Below are positions 1 through 5,642 of a DNA stretch of 6,775 bases, in pieces. Under the pieces are notes generated by a model. It made no database searches. It was not told the DNA's origin and saw only the letters and a list, made by a program, of their open reading frames with translations. Origin of the DNA: an uncultured Bacteroidales bacterium (lineage in GTDB: Bacteria > Bacteroidota > Bacteroidia > Bacteroidales > UBA932); assembly GCA_945874815.1 (NCBI GenBank), contig CAMCIE010000077.1:1-6775 (forward strand). The letters run 5' to 3'. Numbering within the stretch: position 1 is the first letter of the stretch; each line of letters begins with the position of its first letter. The position numbers and the translations under genes are program-made.

Positions 1-1
1 A

Positions 2-667
2 CCGCTGCTGAGCTATGCGATGGGAAGGGGCAGGGCCGTCGGTTCCATTGGGTATCCAGTCAGGGGTGTGAGGCTGAAACTGCATGATGTGAATCCTGAA
101 ACAGGTGAGGGTGAAATAGTTGCAAAAGGTGACAATGTCATGCTCGGTTATTACAAGGACCCTAAGAGGACCAAGAGCGTATTCACCGAGGATGGCTGGT
201 TCCGCACCAATGACCTTGCAATCCAGGATGAAAAAGGACGCTTCTACATCAAGGGCCGCAAGAACAATATGATTCTGGGACCTTCTGGAGAAAACATCTA
301 CCCTGAAGAGATTGAGAATGTCATCAACAACATTGATGGAGTGAACGAGTCGATTGTTGTAGAAAGAAACGGTCGCCTTGTAGCCTTGGTTCAGCTTGAC
401 GAAAATATGATAGAGTGGGACAAGGAGGGTGAGGATGAGTTCTACAAGAAACTCGATGCCCGCAAGGCCCATATCCTGAATTTCGTAAACAAACAGGTGA
501 GCAAATTTTCAAAGGTAAATGACGTGGAAGTGATGAAGGAACCTTTTGAAAAAACCGCCACCTCAAAGATCAGACGCTTCAAATACAAAGACTCAGCTCA
601 TACTGTCGAATCTGATAAGGAAGCTGCTCAAACTGTCGAATCTGACAAAGAAACGAAAGAGAAATAG
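2..667 (+). CDS. Long-chain fatty acid-CoA ligase (AMP-forming), C-terminal part, 5' end outside window
   Basis: Adenylate-forming acyl-CoA synthetase that activates a fatty acid with ATP and transfers it to coenzyme A. The frame is open from base 2, so the ATG at 20 is internal; about 222 residues are visible. The first codons (PLLSYA) match the segment just after the YGxTE ATP-binding motif. Next come GYYKDP, the A7-like motif GWFRTNDL at 194-217 (TND replaces the usual TGD), and the hinge/A8 block at 254-316 (GRKNNMILGPSGEN, then YPEEIE). The likely catalytic A10 lysine of the C-terminal subdomain, in KTATSKIRRF, is codon 566-568. The C-terminal subdomain therefore looks intact. After the family core comes a charged tail of about 24 residues containing a short duplication (596-655). 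The gene converges on rplI and ends just before a hairpin terminator. The family is certain; the chain-length preference is inferred from the GPSGENIYPEEIE wording typical of FadD-like enzymes. Confidence 0.9.
   Translation, partial: PLLSYAMGRGRAVGSIGYPVRGVRLKLHDVNPETGEGEIVAKGDNVMLGYYKDPKRTKSVFTEDGWFRTNDLAIQDEKGRFYIKGRKNNMILGPSGENIYPEEIENVINNIDGVNESIVVERNGRLVALVQLDENMIEWDKEGEDEFYKKLDARKAHILNFVNKQVSKFSKVNDVEVMKEPFEKTATSKIRRFKYKDSAHTVESDKEAAQTVESDKETKEK
596..655 (+). repeat. Imperfect tandem duplication, 2 x 30 bp, in the tail of the acyl-CoA ligase gene
   Basis: Units 596-625 and 626-655. The first 27 bases of the two units match at 24 positions. They encode AHTVESDKE and AQTVESDKE, one amino acid apart. 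The repeat is in frame and lies beyond the catalytic A10 lysine, in a charged C-terminal extension. All three differences fall at codon third positions, two of them silent, which suggests the unit has been kept as coding sequence since it was copied. Confidence 0.85.
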
Positions 668-675
668 CAACACAA

Positions 676-703
676 AAAAGGATGGCCTGGCGGTCATCCT
701 TTT
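676..703. terminator. Bidirectional intrinsic terminator between convergent genes
   Basis: A perfect 9-bp stem (AAAAGGATG with CATCCTTTT) continues as GCC with GGT (one G-U pair), giving 12 bp closed by the tetraloop TGGC. On the plus strand it ends in four T and serves the acyl-CoA ligase gene (stop at 667). On the minus strand the stem runs into six T (complement of 674-679) and serves rplI (stop at 727). Placement and flanking T tracts on both sides fit one shared terminator. Confidence 0.88.
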
Positions 704-726
704 GAGTATGTTATGCAGAGTAATGA

Positions 727-1170
727 TTACTCAGCAACAATTTCGTATTTGAAGGTACCTTTGATGTCCTTGTAGCATTTTACTGATGCTTCGTAAACAC
801 CAAGTTCCTTTGCAGCCTCTGCTACGGTGATGTCCTTCTTGTCAACCTCGATGCCTGCTGCTACGAGAGCCTCAGCGAGCTGAGCAGTTGTAACTGAACC
901 GTAGATTTTGCCGCTCTCGCTTACCTTTGCAGAAACTTTTACAGTTGTCTCAGCAAGCTTAGCTGCAAGAGCCTCAGCGTCAGCAACGAATTTCGCAATC
1001 TTGTGAGCTCTCTGACGGAGGTTCTCAGCGTGAACCTTCTTTGCAGAAGCAGTTGCCATTGTTGCAAATCCCTGTGGGATAAGGTAGTTGACAGCATATC
1101 CTGTCTTTACATTGACGATGTCGTCAGCGTGGCCAAGGTTAGCCACATCTTTCTTAAGAATAATCTCCAT
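727..1170 (-). CDS. rplI: 50S ribosomal protein bL9
   Basis: bL9 binds 23S rRNA near the base of the L1 stalk through its N-terminal domain and projects its C-terminal domain outward on a long helix. At 147 residues it has the usual length. The N-domain opens MEIILKKDVANLG and contains the signature region KTGYAVNYLIPQGFA (residues about 22-36). A long Ala/Lys/Glu-rich linker helix follows (about residues 41-76), then the C-domain beginning KVSESGKIYGSVT. In the signature the usual Arg before Asn (GYxRNYL) is Val28, which is unusual. It is the last gene of the rpsF operon, 13 bases after rpsR. The ATG is preceded by a strong SD (AAGGAGG, 8 bases upstream) that overlaps the rpsR stop codon, which also fixes the start. 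The transcript probably ends at the hairpin at 676-703. Confidence 0.97.
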   Translation of the reverse strand: MEIILKKDVANLGHADDIVNVKTGYAVNYLIPQGFATMATASAKKVHAENLRQRAHKIAKFVADAEALAAKLAETTVKVSAKVSESGKIYGSVTTAQLAEALVAAGIEVDKKDITVAEAAKELGVYEASVKCYKDIKGTFKYEIVAE

Positions 1171-1178
1171 ATAGCTGT

Positions 1179-1186
1179 CCTCCTTA
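1179..1186 (-). promoter_or_regulatory. Strong Shine-Dalgarno site of rplI fused to the rpsR stop codon
   Basis: On the minus strand the sequence reads TAAGGAGG, eight bases before the rplI ATG. The TAA is the rpsR stop codon (1184-1186), and AAGGAGG can pair with the 16S anti-SD CCUCCUU over seven bases. A ribosome ending rpsR sits on the initiation site of rplI, which suggests translational coupling. Canonical SD sites like this are rare in Bacteroidales. Confidence 0.85.
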
Positions 1187-1450
1187 TTTCAAAAGATCTG
1201 TTACGTATGGAAGGAGTGCGAGATGACGTGCTCTCTTCACTGCCTGAGCAACCTTCCTCTGGAATTTGAGTGAAGTACCGGTGAGACGGCGAGGGAGAAT
1301 CTTACCCTGCTCGTTGAGGAACCTCTTGAGGAACTCAGCATCCTTGTAATCTACATATTTGATACCTGCTTTTTTGAAACGGCAGTATTTTTTCTTTCTA
1401 ACCTCTACTGTAGGAGGGTTAAGATAACGGATTTCATTGTTCTGTGCCAT
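1184..1450 (-). CDS. rpsR: 30S ribosomal protein bS18
   Basis: bS18 forms a heterodimer with bS6 on the platform of the small subunit and binds 16S rRNA next to bS11 and bS21. The 88-residue protein is full length for the Bacteroidetes form. It shows the typical [12 protein letters not shown] segment (residues 19-30, a single Cys and so no zinc-binding Cys set) and the conserved core [18 protein letters not shown] followed by [13 protein letters not shown]. It lies between rpsF and rplI, with 17 bases to rpsF and 13 to rplI, the classic bS6-bS18-bL9 order. Known from Bacteroidia ribosome structures: bS18, bS6 and bS21 form the pocket that holds the 3' tail of 16S rRNA. Its own start carries a clear SD (GAGGAGG), whereas rpsF has none. 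Confidence 0.98.
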   Translation of the reverse strand: MAQNNEIRYLNPPTVEVRKKKYCRFKKAGIKYVDYKDAEFLKRFLNEQGKILPRRLTGTSLKFQRKVAQAVKRARHLALLPYVTDLLK

Positions 1451-1458
1451 AATTCTAT

Positions 1459-1465
1459 CCTCCTC
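1459..1465 (-). promoter_or_regulatory. Strong Shine-Dalgarno site of rpsR
   Basis: In the 17-base rpsF-rpsR gap the minus strand carries GAGGAGG, with eight bases between its last G and the ATG, the same spacing as at rplI. Six bases pair canonically with the anti-SD and a seventh by G-U. The gap holds little besides this site. Confidence 0.85.
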
Positions 1466-1467
1466 AA

Positions 1468-1806
1468 TTATTTAGCCTGTTTGTTAGCCCTTCTCTTCTC
1501 AGCGTAAGCCACAGCGTGTTTGTCCATAGCGAAAGTGAGGAAACGGATAATCCTCTCGTCGCGACGGTACTCGGTCTCGAGTCTCTCGATGAACTGTGAG
1601 TCAGCCTTGAACTCAATAAGATAATAGAATCCAGTGGTCTTCTTCTGGATCGGATAGGCGAGCTGTTTGAGCCCCCAGTCCTCTTCGTACACAATCTCTC
1701 CACCTTTTCTTACGATAAGGTCAGTGTACTTCTTTACCGCTTCCTTCATCTGAGCCTCAGACAAAACGGGAGTTGCAATGAAAACGGTTTCGTACTGTTT
1801 GATCAT
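1468..1806 (-). CDS. rpsF: 30S ribosomal protein bS6
   Basis: bS6 is a small ferredoxin-like fold protein that binds the platform of the 30S subunit together with bS18. The 112-residue product shows the family pattern: N-terminal strand YETVFIATP, the block [19 protein letters not shown] (residues about 35-53), then GFYYLIEF, and a basic Lys/Arg-rich tail (KRRANKQAK). It is the first gene of the rpsF-rpsR-rplI operon. The ATG start is supported by homology at [10 protein letters not shown]. The bases before the ATG are A/T-rich (ACAAACAAA) without an SD, as is normal for Bacteroidetes. Transcription probably starts about 68 bases upstream from the promoter at 1877-1907, inside or beside a long inverted repeat. 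Confidence 0.98.
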   Translation of the reverse strand: MIKQYETVFIATPVLSEAQMKEAVKKYTDLIVRKGGEIVYEEDWGLKQLAYPIQKKTTGFYYLIEFKADSQFIERLETEYRRDERIIRFLTFAMDKHAVAYAEKRRANKQAK

Positions 1807-1834
1807 TTTGTTTGTAATTAACTGTTTAATAATA

Positions 1835-1881
1835 ATTTGCGCCCATTTGCAGGGACATATCCCCGCAAATGGGCTGCAAAT
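1835..1881 (-). repeat. 20-bp inverted repeat in the rpsF promoter and leader
   Basis: On the minus strand, ATTTGC (6 bp), a one-base A bulge, GCCCATTTGC (10 bp) and GGGG face CCCT, GCAAATGGGC and GCAAAT, closing on the loop ATATGT. That is 20 base pairs with one bulge and one G-U. The upstream outer arm (1876-1881) lies within the -7 box, so only the inner 14 bp are likely to be fully in the transcript, which would begin at or next to the foot of the stem. There is no U tract after it, so it does not look like an intrinsic terminator for pepD. It could be a 5'-protective hairpin, a protein-binding RNA element or a DNA operator. Confidence 0.8.
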
Positions 1882-1907
1882 ATAGGAATAATTTTTTAAA
1901 TATCAAA
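1877..1907 (-). promoter_or_regulatory. Bacteroidetes-type promoter of the rpsF operon
   Basis: The minus strand has TTTG (1907-1904) as the -33 element, 19 bases, then TATATTTG (1884-1877) as the -7 element. This matches the TTTG/TAnnTTTG consensus of the Bacteroidetes primary sigma factor, both in sequence and spacing. Transcription would start near 1872-1875, about 68 bases before the rpsF ATG. The -33 box lies only three bases beyond the pepD stop codon. Confidence 0.85.
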
Positions 1908-1910
1908 CAA

Positions 1911-3374
1911 TTACTTTACAGGAATTGCCTCCAGCACTGCCCTCAGGAAATACCACATCTTGGCAACTGAAGGGATGTTGGCACGCTCGTCAGGAGAATG
2001 CGGGCTTTCCAGGGTAGGACCGCATGAAATCATGTCCCAATGAGGATATGCACCTGCAAGAATACCACATTCAAGACCAGCATGGATAGCCATCACTGCA
2101 GGTTCATTGCCGAAAATATCCTTGTAAAGGGTCTTCATGAGCGAAAGAATCTCGGAAGAAGCGTTTGGAGCCCATCCTGAATATCCTCCGGTGAATGAGA
2201 CACTCACTCCTGCAAGCTCGAAAATGGAGCGGATTTTGAGTGCAAGCGCCTCCTTTGCAAGGTCAACTGAACTTCTCATGAGGGTGCGTACCTCGAAACG
2301 ACCGTTCCCGATAGATACCACGGCGAGGTTGTTGGAAGTCTCGACAAGTCCTGATACGGAAGCACTCATTTTCTCAACTCCGTCCGGGCAGGCTATAAGG
2401 GCCTGAATGAGCTTCATGGCAGCAGCATCCTCCACATAAGGGAGATCCGGTCTCTCTGCCGGTTCGAAATGAACTTCTGCAAGAGGGTCAGTGGATTTGT
2501 ATTCTGCAACAAGGGCAGAGAATACATTGTCCACCACTGCATTTGCCGCCTCCACCTTGTCCGGGCTAACATAAAGGGTTGCGAAAGCTTCCCTCGGTAT
2601 GGCATTCCTCAGAGTACCGCCCTTGAAGTCCACAAGTTTCACTCCCACCTCTTTCATGAGTGCATATACGGTATATGCAACTGCCTTGTTCGCGTTCGCC
2701 CTGTCAAGAATGATTTCGATACCCGAGTGGCCTCCGCGCAACCTCTTGACAGACAATTCGTAAGGAAGCCATCGTTCAGGTTTGTCCTCCATCGGGCAAT
2801 CGGCAGTACCGGTGAAATCCAGTCCTCCCGCACATCCTATGCAGAACTCTCCTTCGGTCTCGGAATCAAGGTTGATGAGAATATCACCTTTGAGCAAGCC
2901 TGGTTTGAGAGCCTGGGCTCCTGTCATGCCTGTCTCTTCATCGAAGGTGACGAGTACCTCGATTGGGCCGTGCTTGATGTTGTCCGACTCGAGGACTGCC
3001 AGTGCCATTGCGACTCCAAGGCCATTGTCCGCACCGAGGGTCGTGCCTTTGGCACGTACCCAGTCTCCGTCGATATAGGTTTCAATCGGGTCATTCTCAA
3101 AATCATGGACAGTATCTGCATTTTTCTGCGGAACCATGTCCATGTGTCCCTGAAGGATTACACCCTTCATGTTCTCGCAACCCGGGGTGGCCGGTTTCCT
3201 GATGATGACGTTTCCAATCGGGTCACCGTCGATGATGGTCTCGAAGCCATGGCTCACGCCCCAATCATATAAATACTTCGCAATCTTCTCCTCATGTTTT
3301 GAAGGCCTTGGAATGCGAGTGATTTCGTAAAAGTTCTTCCACACTATCTGTGGATCCAGTTCTTTGATAGTCAT
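1911..3374 (-). CDS. pepD: Aminoacyl-histidine dipeptidase (PepD, peptidase family M20C)
   Basis: Cytosolic di-zinc dipeptidase that hydrolyses Xaa-His (carnosine-like) and other unblocked dipeptides. The 487 residues match the usual length of PepD. Visible metal and catalytic residues: H77 and D79 in LQGHMDMVP, the bridging D116 in GADNGLG, the E146-E147 pair in DEETGMTGA (general base and metal ligand), D170 in NLDSE, and H459 in SPHSPDER. The pattern agrees with characterised PepD enzymes, offset by two or three residues. The RGGHSGIE segment (213-220) opens the lid/dimerisation domain, which runs to about residue 390. There is no signal peptide. The gene lies 23 bases after the DUF4831 gene, so it is probably cotranscribed with it; the leader is A/T-rich without an SD. 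Its stop is followed at once by the rpsF promoter. A peptide-uptake gene lies nearby (5643 onward) but is transcribed divergently. Confidence 0.95.
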   Translation of the reverse strand: MTIKELDPQIVWKNFYEITRIPRPSKHEEKIAKYLYDWGVSHGFETIIDGDPIGNVIIRKPATPGCENMKGVILQGHMDMVPQKNADTVHDFENDPIETYIDGDWVRAKGTTLGADNGLGVAMALAVLESDNIKHGPIEVLVTFDEETGMTGAQALKPGLLKGDILINLDSETEGEFCIGCAGGLDFTGTADCPMEDKPERWLPYELSVKRLRGGHSGIEIILDRANANKAVAYTVYALMKEVGVKLVDFKGGTLRNAIPREAFATLYVSPDKVEAANAVVDNVFSALVAEYKSTDPLAEVHFEPAERPDLPYVEDAAAMKLIQALIACPDGVEKMSASVSGLVETSNNLAVVSIGNGRFEVRTLMRSSVDLAKEALALKIRSIFELAGVSVSFTGGYSGWAPNASSEILSLMKTLYKDIFGNEPAVMAIHAGLECGILAGAYPHWDMISCGPTLESPHSPDERANIPSVAKMWYFLRAVLEAIPVK

Positions 3375-3397
3375 ATCTTTATGTGTTAATAATTATA

Positions 3398-4459
3398 TTA
3401 CTGAAGTTTGATGTTAACAGGCATGGATGATTCCTGTCCTAGCTGATAAACAGGGATTCGGCTCTGGATCAGCAGATTCTTTCCATCCAGAATCTTGACT
3501 GTACAAATTGAAGGGATTCTGTAATGAACCTGCACTTTTTTCTTGTACTTGTCTGCCTTCTCCGACATTTCCGGCTGGGCGAAAGCCTGAGGAATGATTT
3601 CCATTACAACCGGCTTTCCTGAAAGATTGTCGGCCGGCAGAAGACCGGCAGTGTCTGAAATCCTGAAAGCGATATACATCTGGCTTTCAGCCTCTGTATC
3701 GGGGATCACATCAAACGACATGGCCATGTCATTATAGTCCGAATAACCGACAAAAAGAGTCATATACTCCTCTTCAAGCCTGGTCAGTTCCGCGATTGCA
3801 GCCCCCATCGCCTCGCCGCTGTAAGTTGCATCAGTATCTCCAGTCACAATCTGAAGCCTCTTCTGGCGGAGTTTGAAAATGGTTTCAGCTGCCTCAGCAG
3901 CCTTCTTGTCGGCAGATTTTTCCACCACCATGTTCTGCTGTACAGAAACCTTGCTGTATGAAGACTCCTTTTTGGAATTGCGATAAAGAGTGGCTGATTC
4001 GGATGTAAGGTTGGATGATACGCCTTTGTTTGAAAAATCACCTTTGGACTGGCCCGGGAATTTCCACACTACTCCGTCACCGAAGGAAGCATCCGAAAAA
4101 GAAACAAGTCCGGATGAAGTCAGCCTCATGGTTGTTGCATCTATATCCCCTTTCGGAACCTGCATTGAATAACGTTTGCTCTGGTCAGCCTCCACATAAG
4201 GAGTCATCTTCACGCTTTTGATCCTGACAGTCGATTCATCTTTCTGACGCGCCTTGACGCCGAGATATTTCTCTGCAAATTTCGCATAAGGTCCGGCATG
4301 GAAAGTCTCATGCTCAGCCTCAACCTGCAAGGAAATGACAGTTGAAGGAAGACAATAAGTGACAACACCTTCCATATCAGGTTCATTCTTCGCTGACACC
4401 GGCATTCCAACCGATGACAACATGGCAAAAGCCACAGAAAACAAAAACAATCGTTTCAT
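3398..4459 (-). CDS. Secreted DUF4831 family protein, function unknown
   Basis: A 353-residue protein with a clear Sec signal peptide: MKR, then a hydrophobic stretch (residues 4-20), and a probable cut after VSA (residue 23). There is no lipobox Cys, so it is likely free in the periplasm. The mature part begins with a beta-rich region containing ETFHAGPYAKFAEKYLGVKA (51-70) and TPYVEADQ (86-93). A Ser/Thr-rich middle (about 110-175) follows, then a charged helical pair (about 184-238: AAETIFKLRQKR and ELTRLEEEYMTLFVG). A second beta-rich domain reaches the C terminus. I recognise the FHAGPYA...EKYLG and LRQKR...LEEEYxxLFxG patterns as DUF4831, a Bacteroidetes family without known function. 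It lies 22 bases after the lipid A acyltransferase gene and 23 before pepD, so an envelope role is possible but not shown. Upstream is a partial SD-like AAAGGA. Confidence 0.8.
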   Translation of the reverse strand: MKRLFLFSVAFAMLSSVGMPVSAKNEPDMEGVVTYCLPSTVISLQVEAEHETFHAGPYAKFAEKYLGVKARQKDESTVRIKSVKMTPYVEADQSKRYSMQVPKGDIDATTMRLTSSGLVSFSDASFGDGVVWKFPGQSKGDFSNKGVSSNLTSESATLYRNSKKESSYSKVSVQQNMVVEKSADKKAAEAAETIFKLRQKRLQIVTGDTDATYSGEAMGAAIAELTRLEEEYMTLFVGYSDYNDMAMSFDVIPDTEAESQMYIAFRISDTAGLLPADNLSGKPVVMEIIPQAFAQPEMSEKADKYKKKVQVHYRIPSICTVKILDGKNLLIQSRIPVYQLGQESSMPVNIKLQ

Positions 4460-4481
4460 AATTGTGTATTCCTTTTATTTA

Positions 4482-5384
4482 TTATTTCCACCTTTTATGT
4501 GTCCACAACCAATTGTGAGGGCACTCCTTTATATCCTTTTCCAGCAAATCGAAATATTGCCGCACAATCTCCTCCGGCTGCATCTTCGACGCATCCCTGC
4601 AGATTGGAGTGAATGAAAATTCATATTTGCCGCGACTTACCGCCTTCATTCCCAAATAAACCACGCTGTGCCCCAATTTATGTGCCAGCTTGACACTTCC
4701 GAGCATCGCCTTGGTCTGCTGATGCAGAAACTCCCCCACCTCATAGGCTGTCATATATGGATATTGGTCAGCAATATAGATATATACGTTCTGTTCGTTC
4801 CTGTACTTCATTGCAAAACGAAGGATGTCATCACTTTCTATCTGGCAAATATCGCCCGCTTCGACAAGGGGCCTCACCCTGTTTCTCTTGAAAAAATCAT
4901 TGGAAGTGGCATTATGCAAACGCTTGTAAACCACCTTGATGTTTTTTTCTTTCAATGCGAGTGCCTCACCAGTTGCCGTGGGATATCCCAGAAGACCTCC
5001 GAGGATTTCCCAGTTGCCGCAATGCGAGAAAAGGACAGTCGTTGATTTTGTGGTGGCGAACAAGTCGTTGATTACCTTCGGATTGGTTATCCAGACCAAC
5101 CCGCTTTTATTCAGACGTTCATAAGATGATGCTCCGAACCAGATGGCCTCTGCGAAAATATCCCCGAAATGGGAATAGAACTTATTGGCAATTTCCCTGA
5201 TTTCGCCGTAAGTCTTTTCCGGGAATGACCTTGCCAAGTTGGTCAGAACCACGTCATAGCGATATTTGAACACATTTTTTGCCAATGATGAGGCCATACT
5301 GCCCACCGCATAATGGAAACTGAGGGGGAGCTTGCCGAAGACATTGACCATCCCACACAAAATTCTCGCGCCTAAATGACTCAT
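4482..5384 (-). CDS. Late lipid A acyltransferase (LpxL/LpxM/HtrB family)
   Basis: Inner-membrane-associated acyltransferase that adds a secondary fatty acyl chain to lipid A, from an acyl-ACP donor in related enzymes. The product is 300 residues, typical of the family. The catalytic motif HX4(D/E) is HCGNWE with H121 and E126. Further family blocks are YKRL (153-156), ADQYPY (205-210) and the C-terminal ending NWLWTHKRWK (291-300). An N-terminal hydrophobic segment (about 5-36) could anchor it. I start it at the ATG at 5384; a TTG two codons upstream (5390) is in frame but less likely. No SD is present. It heads a probable operon with the DUF4831 gene and pepD. A TATATTTG -7 box lies about 72 bases upstream. 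Which acyl position it modifies cannot be read from the sequence; aminolipid substrates are possible for Bacteroidetes homologues. Confidence 0.9.
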   Translation of the reverse strand: MSHLGARILCGMVNVFGKLPLSFHYAVGSMASSLAKNVFKYRYDVVLTNLARSFPEKTYGEIREIANKFYSHFGDIFAEAIWFGASSYERLNKSGLVWITNPKVINDLFATTKSTTVLFSHCGNWEILGGLLGYPTATGEALALKEKNIKVVYKRLHNATSNDFFKRNRVRPLVEAGDICQIESDDILRFAMKYRNEQNVYIYIADQYPYMTAYEVGEFLHQQTKAMLGSVKLAHKLGHSVVYLGMKAVSRGKYEFSFTPICRDASKMQPEEIVRQYFDLLEKDIKECPHNWLWTHKRWK

Positions 5385-5455
5385 ATACAATAAAATATAC
5401 TATACAATCCATAAATACCGGATTGTTTCGTGCCCACTCCGGCTTTTCCAAAAAG

Positions 5456-5463
5456 CAAATATA
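5456..5463 (-). promoter_or_regulatory. Probable -7 box of the acyltransferase operon promoter
   Basis: The minus strand reads TATATTTGC, identical to the rpsF -7 region. The expected -33 region (about 19-21 bases upstream) is poor: TTAG in place of TTTG. A leader of about 65-70 bases would follow, containing a 7-bp stem (ACAATCC/GGATTGT, 5404-5426, 9-base loop). The -7 match is good, but the promoter as a whole is only moderately supported. Confidence 0.55.
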
Positions 5464-5534
5464 CCATTTTTCATTTCAAAACCCTAACGCAACGAAACAA
5501 AATCACCGTCAGTCTTTCAAAATCTCACGACGGA

Positions 5535-5565
5535 TTTCCATATTCATCATATTTTATTATCTTTG
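5535..5565 (+). promoter_or_regulatory. Bacteroidetes-type promoter of the POT transporter gene
   Basis: TTTC (5535-5538, one base from the TTTG consensus), 19 bases, then TATCTTTG (5558-5565), a full match to TAnnTTTG. Transcription would start near 5570, giving a leader of about 70 bases that ends in an A-rich stretch without an SD before the ATG at 5643. Confidence 0.75.
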
Positions 5566-5642
5566 TGAATTTGATGCCAATATCCCAGAGGCATCATCCG
5601 GACTTGTAATTTTTAATTACTAACAATAAAAACACAAAAATT

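Larger units (their letters stand above)
5385..5642. other. Divergent intergenic region between the acyltransferase and peptide-transporter genes
   Basis: 258 A/T-rich bases carrying outward-facing promoters: a -7 box on the minus strand at 5456-5463 and one on the plus strand at 5558-5565, 94 bases apart. Each leader has one short stem: ACAATCC/GGATTGT at 5404-5426, and TGATGCC/GGCATCA at 5572-5596. A small A/T-only palindrome lies at 5606-5620. I see no convincing small gene or recognised riboswitch here. Confidence 0.6.

Noticed and set aside
324..566. Minus-strand 80-codon frame
   Set aside because: It is antisense to the conserved C-terminal domain of the acyl-CoA ligase; no family resemblance.
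718..732. Perfect 7+1+7 inverted repeat GAGTAAT/ATTACTC over the rplI stop codon
   Set aside because: A one-base loop cannot close without losing base pairs, the arms are A/T-rich, and a much stronger terminator lies just downstream. It is likely incidental.
1807..1876. Known S6:S18 autoregulatory mRNA motif in the rpsF leader
   Set aside because: The published motif depends on a CCG next to a stem. The predicted leader transcript contains no CCG, so I report only an unassigned hairpin.
1835..1881. Hairpin as intrinsic terminator of the pepD operon
   Set aside because: On the minus strand the stem is followed by a mixed A/T stretch (AAATTATTATTAAAC), not a U tract, and its outer arm overlaps a good promoter.
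2469..3272. Long plus-strand reading frame of 267 codons
   Set aside because: It lies entirely opposite pepD, whose catalytic motifs and length are clear. The product resembles no family I know and is Cys/His-rich in the way antisense frames often are.
5385..5390. TTG start two codons upstream of the acyltransferase ATG
   Set aside because: The ATG at 5384 is the commoner start, and the extra two residues add no conserved sequence.
5423..5623. Plus-strand 66-codon frame in the divergent intergenic region
   Set aside because: It runs through both predicted promoters, has no recognisable domain and lacks an initiation signal. It is probably chance.
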